From an uncultured Hyphomicrobiales bacterium (lineage in GTDB: Bacteria; Pseudomonadota; Alphaproteobacteria; Rhizobiales; Beijerinckiaceae), in assembly GCA_903902915.1 (NCBI GenBank), contig CAIUWR010000049.1:1-64000 (forward strand): 64,000 nt of DNA, read 5' to 3'. Position numbers and translations under genes: made by a program. Below, piece after piece: positions 60,582-64,000 of this stretch. The notes under the pieces were generated by a model, which had not been told where the DNA came from, did not search any database, and saw nothing but the letters and a program-made list of their open reading frames with translations. How positions within the stretch are numbered: the stretch's first letter is position 1; the number at the start of each line of letters is the position of its first letter.

Positions 60582-60793
60582 CGGCTTGTCCTCCCATCAG
60601 GCGCGAAACCTTGCGCGGCGCGCCGCCAGCGCCCGTCTTGGCCTAAATAGGGCGGCGGGCCTCGAAACCCACCCCGCGCGGAAAGATGAAAGCTGGCGCA
60701 AACCTGATCGAAGCGCTTTCTACGGTCCGCCGCTTGCTATAGCTGCATGAGCGGGACGCTGATCGCCAGAGGCTGTTTCACAGGAGCAACAAA

Positions 60794-61540
60794 GTGATCT
60801 TGAACAATCGCACCATCCTGATCACAGGCGCCGCGCGCGGCGTCGGCCGTTCCATCGCGCAGGCCTGCGCCAGCGCGGGCGCACGGCTGATCATCGCCGA
60901 CATCCTCGCCGAACAGGGCGAGGAAACAGCCGCCGAGCTTCGCGCGAGCGGCGCCGTTTGTCGTTTCATTCCCGTCGATCTTGGCGAACCTGGATCAATC
61001 GAGGCTTTGGCGCAGAACATCGGCGCGCAGGAGGGCGCGATTGACGGGCTCGTCAACAATGCGGCCATCGCCACAAATGTGGGCGGCAAGTTGTTCGAGG
61101 ATATCGACATCGACCTTTGGGATCGGGTGATGCGGGTCAATATCCGGGGAACCTGGCTTGTCACCCGCGCCATGAGCCCGCTGCTTGGGCCCGGATCCCA
61201 GATCGTCAATGTGGCGTCGGACACGGCCCTGTGGGGCGCGCCGCGGCTGCTGGCCTATGTGGCGAGCAAGGGCGCGGTGATGTCGATGACGCGCTCGCTG
61301 GCGCGCGAGCTTGGACCACGCAAGATCGGCGTGGTGGCCGTGGCCCCGGGCATCATGCGCAACGAGGCGACCGAATATGTTCCGGCGGAACGCCATCAGC
61401 AGTATGAAACTGGCCGCGCCGTGCCGGGGCCGCAGGTTCCCGAAGACATCACCGACGCGATCACATTCTTGCTGACGCCCGGCGCGCTCTGCCTGACAGG
61501 GCAGGTGCTGCCCGTCGATGCGGGCTTCATCTTCACCTGA
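60794..61540 (+). CDS. SDR family oxidoreductase
   Basis: A 248-residue short-chain dehydrogenase. The cofactor motif is TILITGAARGVGRSIA (TGxxxGxG), followed by LVNNAAIA. The catalytic Ser is in VNVASDT and the YxxxK pair in LAYVASKGAVMSM. ADI after strand 2 favours NAD(H). The start is GTG 60794, supported by AGGAG 7 nt upstream. The substrate is unknown and no pathway genes adjoin. Confidence 0.93.
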   Translation: MILNNRTILITGAARGVGRSIAQACASAGARLIIADILAEQGEETAAELRASGAVCRFIPVDLGEPGSIEALAQNIGAQEGAIDGLVNNAAIATNVGGKLFEDIDIDLWDRVMRVNIRGTWLVTRAMSPLLGPGSQIVNVASDTALWGAPRLLAYVASKGAVMSMTRSLARELGPRKIGVVAVAPGIMRNEATEYVPAERHQQYETGRAVPGPQVPEDITDAITFLLTPGALCLTGQVLPVDAGFIFT

Positions 61541-61813
61541 CGCGAAGACCGGGGGCCGCGCCAGGGCGCCCCCCGGATCAATCCGCTCAATTGGCGTTTC
61601 TGGCAAAAAATAATTTTATCATCGGCATTACCTATGAACGTGATCGGATCTTCCCATTTTACGGGATTTACCATCTGGCCTATGGTCCGCTCGTCTTCAA
61701 ACAACGACCGAAGGCCAATCATCCCGGGAGGCAGGCTGACCTGAAACATCCGTTTCATGGGACGCTTGTTTGCGGGGTGCGTGGTCTTTTGCCTGAAACA
61801 CCGGAGAATTCGC

Positions 61814-62377
61814 ATGTCCCTCATCAACACCCAGATCAAGCCCTTCAAGGCGAGCGCCCTCAAGAATGGCAAGTTCATCGACGTCAGCGACGCTGATTTT
61901 CATGGCAAATGGTCGGTCGTTTTCTTCTACCCCGCCGACTTCACCTTCGTGTGCCCCACCGAGCTGGAAGACCTCGCCGACAACTATGCCGCTTTCCAGA
62001 AGCTCGGCGTCGAGATCTACAGCGTCTCCACCGACACCCATTTCGCCCACAAGGCCTGGCACGACACCTCGCCCGCCATCGGCAAGATCAACTACACCAT
62101 GGTTGGCGACCCGACCGGCACGATCACCCGCAACTTCGACGTCATGATCGAAGAAGTCGGCCTGGCTGACCGCGGCACCTTCGTCGTCGATCCCCAGGGC
62201 AAGATCCAGATCGTCGAGATCACCGCTGGCGGCATCGGCCGCGATGCGCTCGAGCTGCTGCGCAAGATCAAGGCCGCGCAATACGTCGCCTCGCATCCCG
62301 GCGAAGTCTGCCCCGCCAAGTGGCAGGAAGGCGAGAAGACCCTCGCCCCCTCGCTCGACCTCGTCGGCAAGATCTGA
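61814..62377 (+). CDS. ahpC: Alkyl hydroperoxide reductase C (2-Cys peroxiredoxin)
   Basis: A 187-residue AhpC-type peroxiredoxin. The peroxidatic Cys lies in [18 protein letters not shown] (about residue 47) and the resolving Cys in [16 protein letters not shown] (about 166). It reduces H2O2 and organic peroxides and is re-reduced by AhpF, encoded next. GGAG lies 7 nt before the ATG. The 273 bp upstream, including an AT-rich part around 61605-61640, should hold a peroxide-responsive promoter; I could not fit a complete OxyR motif. Confidence 0.97.
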   Translation: MSLINTQIKPFKASALKNGKFIDVSDADFHGKWSVVFFYPADFTFVCPTELEDLADNYAAFQKLGVEIYSVSTDTHFAHKAWHDTSPAIGKINYTMVGDPTGTITRNFDVMIEEVGLADRGTFVVDPQGKIQIVEITAGGIGRDALELLRKIKAAQYVASHPGEVCPAKWQEGEKTLAPSLDLVGKI

Positions 62378-62401
62378 GCTTCAATCATCGCCAATAAATC
62401 T

Positions 62402-62423
62402 CCGGGCGGGAGCGCCCGCCCGG
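62402..62423 (+). terminator. GC-rich hairpin between ahpC and ahpF
   Basis: CCGGGCGGG (62402-62410) pairs perfectly with CCCGCCCGG (62415-62423) around an AGCG loop, 25 bp after the ahpC stop. A CTTTTT tract follows about 8 nt later. The gap makes it a weak terminator or an mRNA-end stabiliser, which would keep ahpC mRNA above ahpF. Confidence 0.5.
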
Positions 62424-62447
62424 GGACCCACTTTTTGGAGCATCGCC

Positions 62448-64000
62448 ATGTTGGACGCAAATCTGAAGACCCAATTGCAAGGCTATCTCACGCGCATCAC
62501 CATGCCGATCGAGTTGGTCGCCTCGCTCGATGCGAGCGAGAAGGGCCAGGAAATGCTGGCGCTGCTGGAGGAGATCGTTTCCCTTTCCGACAAGATAACG
62601 CTTGCCCATGGCGATGACGCCCGCAAGCCGTCCTTCGCGATCCATCGTTTGAACAGCGACGTCGCCGTACGCTTCGCCGGCCTGCCCATGGGCCATGAAT
62701 TCACGTCTCTCGTCCTCGCCCTGTTGCAGGTCGGCGGCCATCCCTCCAAAGAGGCGGCCGAGGTGATCGCGCAGATCGAGAATCTCGACGGCGACTTCCG
62801 CTTTGAAACCTATTTCTCGCTGTCCTGCCAGAACTGTCCGGATGTGGTGCAGGCGCTCAACCTGATGAGCGTGCTGAACCCCCGCATCCAGCATGTCGCC
62901 ATTGACGGCGCCCTGTTCCAGGAGGAGGTGGAGAGCCGCAAGATCATGGCTGTGCCGTCCATCTATCTGAACGGCGAACCTTTCGCGCAGGGCCGCATGA
63001 GCCTCGAACAGATCCTCGCCAAGCTCGACACGGGCGCAGCGGACCGTGCGGCGGAAGCGCTCAAGCACAAGAGCGCCTTCGATGTGCTCATTGTCGGCGG
63101 CGGGCCTGCGGGCGCGGCGGCGGGCGTCTATGCGGCGCGCAAGGGCATTCACACCGGCATTGTGGCGGATCGCTTTGGCGGCCAGGTGCTCGACACCATG
63201 GGGATCGAGAATCTGATCTCGGTGCCGCACACCGAAGGCCCCAAGCTGGTCGCCGCCATGGAACAGCATGTGAAGGAATATGACGTCGACATCATGAACC
63301 TTCAGACCGCCGTCGAGCTCATTCCCGCAGGGGGCGCGGACGGGCTGGTCGGGATCAGACTGGCGAGCGGCGCGACGCTGCAATCAAAGACCGTGATCCT
63401 CTCCACCGGCGCGCGCTGGCGGCAGATGAACGTTCCGGGCGAAGAAGAGTATCGCAACAAGGGCGTCGCCTATTGCCCCCATTGCGACGGACCGCTCTTC
63501 AAGGGCAAGCGCGTGGCGGTGATCGGCGGCGGCAATTCGGGCGTGGAGGCGGCGATCGATCTGGCCGGGATTGTCGCCCATGTCACCTTGATCGAATTCG
63601 ACACGGCTTTGCGCGCCGACGCCGTGCTGCAAAACAAGCTGCGCTCGCTCAAGAATGTCACCATCCTCACCCATGCGCAGACCACGATGGTGCATGGCGA
63701 CGGCGCCAAGGTGATCGGCCTCGCCTACAAGGATCGCAAGAGCGGCGAGGAGCATCGCGTCGAGCTGGAAGGCATCTTCGTGCAGATCGGCCTCGTGCCC
63801 AACACCGAATGGCTGAAGGGCGTCGTGGCCCTGAGCCCGCGCGGCGAGATCGAAGTGGACGCGCGCGGCCAGACCTCCGTACCCGGCGTCTTCGCGGCGG
63901 GCGACGCGACGACCACACCCTTCAAGCAGATCGTCATCGCGATGGGCGAAGGCGCGAAGGCTTCGCTCTCGGCCTTCGATCATCTGATCCGCATGGCGCC
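62448..64000 (+). CDS. ahpF: Alkyl hydroperoxide reductase subunit F (3' end beyond window)
   Basis: The first 517 codons of a flavoprotein disulfide reductase; AhpF is usually about 520-530 residues, so only the tail is missing. The N-terminal double-thioredoxin domain (about 1-200) has the redox pair in SCQNCPD. FAD binds at [21 protein letters not shown] and the reactive CxxC is [26 protein letters not shown] binds NAD(P)H, and [13 protein letters not shown] is at the C-terminal FAD site. It passes electrons from NADH to AhpC. GGAG lies 7 nt before ATG 62448. Confidence 0.97.
   Translation, partial: MLDANLKTQLQGYLTRITMPIELVASLDASEKGQEMLALLEEIVSLSDKITLAHGDDARKPSFAIHRLNSDVAVRFAGLPMGHEFTSLVLALLQVGGHPSKEAAEVIAQIENLDGDFRFETYFSLSCQNCPDVVQALNLMSVLNPRIQHVAIDGALFQEEVESRKIMAVPSIYLNGEPFAQGRMSLEQILAKLDTGAADRAAEALKHKSAFDVLIVGGGPAGAAAGVYAARKGIHTGIVADRFGGQVLDTMGIENLISVPHTEGPKLVAAMEQHVKEYDVDIMNLQTAVELIPAGGADGLVGIRLASGATLQSKTVILSTGARWRQMNVPGEEEYRNKGVAYCPHCDGPLFKGKRVAVIGGGNSGVEAAIDLAGIVAHVTLIEFDTALRADAVLQNKLRSLKNVTILTHAQTTMVHGDGAKVIGLAYKDRKSGEEHRVELEGIFVQIGLVPNTEWLKGVVALSPRGEIEVDARGQTSVPGVFAAGDATTTPFKQIVIAMGEGAKASLSAFDHLIRMA

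Noticed and set aside
61541-61813. A complete OxyR operator upstream of ahpC
   Set aside because: Isolated CTATG pieces are present, but no correctly spaced four-part ATAG/CTAT pattern could be built.

Overview
The window reads as high-GC chromosomal DNA of an alphaproteobacterium, most likely of the order Hyphomicrobiales. The indicators are a FYDLN-acid family protein (an alphaproteobacterial family), a CP4-like class II aroA followed by cmk, a large cobalamin cluster, and TTT-type and taurine-type uptake systems. I cannot assign a genus from sequence alone.

Layout. 1-1000: a mobile-DNA scar (IS3-type transposase fragment, DUF6641-like gene) beside the 3' end of tRNA-Ala(GGC). 1164-5754: housekeeping genes (FYDLN protein, aroA, cmk), then a dienelactone-hydrolase-like gene and a MetE-C-like methyltransferase. 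6034-15450: a catabolic island with a diheme cytochrome c, DUF1993, RidA, a glutaryl-CoA-dehydrogenase-like enzyme, an MFS symporter, an alpha/beta hydrolase, two luciferase-like flavin monooxygenases and a Bug-type binding protein. 15608-17485: kup K+ uptake with a clear terminator. 17486-18641: a decayed, AT-richer stretch.

18642-27541 is the most unusual part. A 1,970-residue protein consists almost entirely of about 243 octapeptide repeats (consensus L-T/S-T-x-Q-I/V-x-A). It overlaps by 4 bp a TPR/O-GlcNAc-transferase-like (GT41) gene, and a GT2 glycosyltransferase follows. The octads carry a second-order period: units lacking the Gln at position 5, usually with Asp or Asn there, recur at exactly 168 bp (seven octads, 56 residues) in many places. 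I infer a large Ser/Thr-rich solenoid or filament protein with its own glycosylation enzymes; this is a hypothesis.

27670-31152: a tauABCD-like set (binding protein, permease, ATPase, Fe/2-oxoglutarate dioxygenase). 31506-37154: a divergent operon of a fused hydantoinase/oxoprolinase, a fumarate-reductase-like flavoprotein and a single-domain 2Fe-2S protein.

37158-56746: a nearly complete cobalamin cluster in several divergent and convergent blocks (cobU-bluB-cobB, cbiD, cobM-cobE-cobL, cobK, cobJ-I-H-G-N-W-DUF1636, cobO-cobQ, cobD, cobC). A cobalamin riboswitch heads the DUF1636-cobW-cobN-cobGHIJ operon. The route is oxygen-type (CobG, CobN) but carries CbiD instead of CobF. cobA, cobF, cobS/cobT chelatase subunits and the last lower-ligand steps are not in the window.

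56743-64000: a divergent sulfatase / formylglycine-generating-enzyme pair, a DUF1003 membrane protein, a small unknown gene, an SDR oxidoreductase, and ahpC-ahpF (ahpF runs off the right edge).
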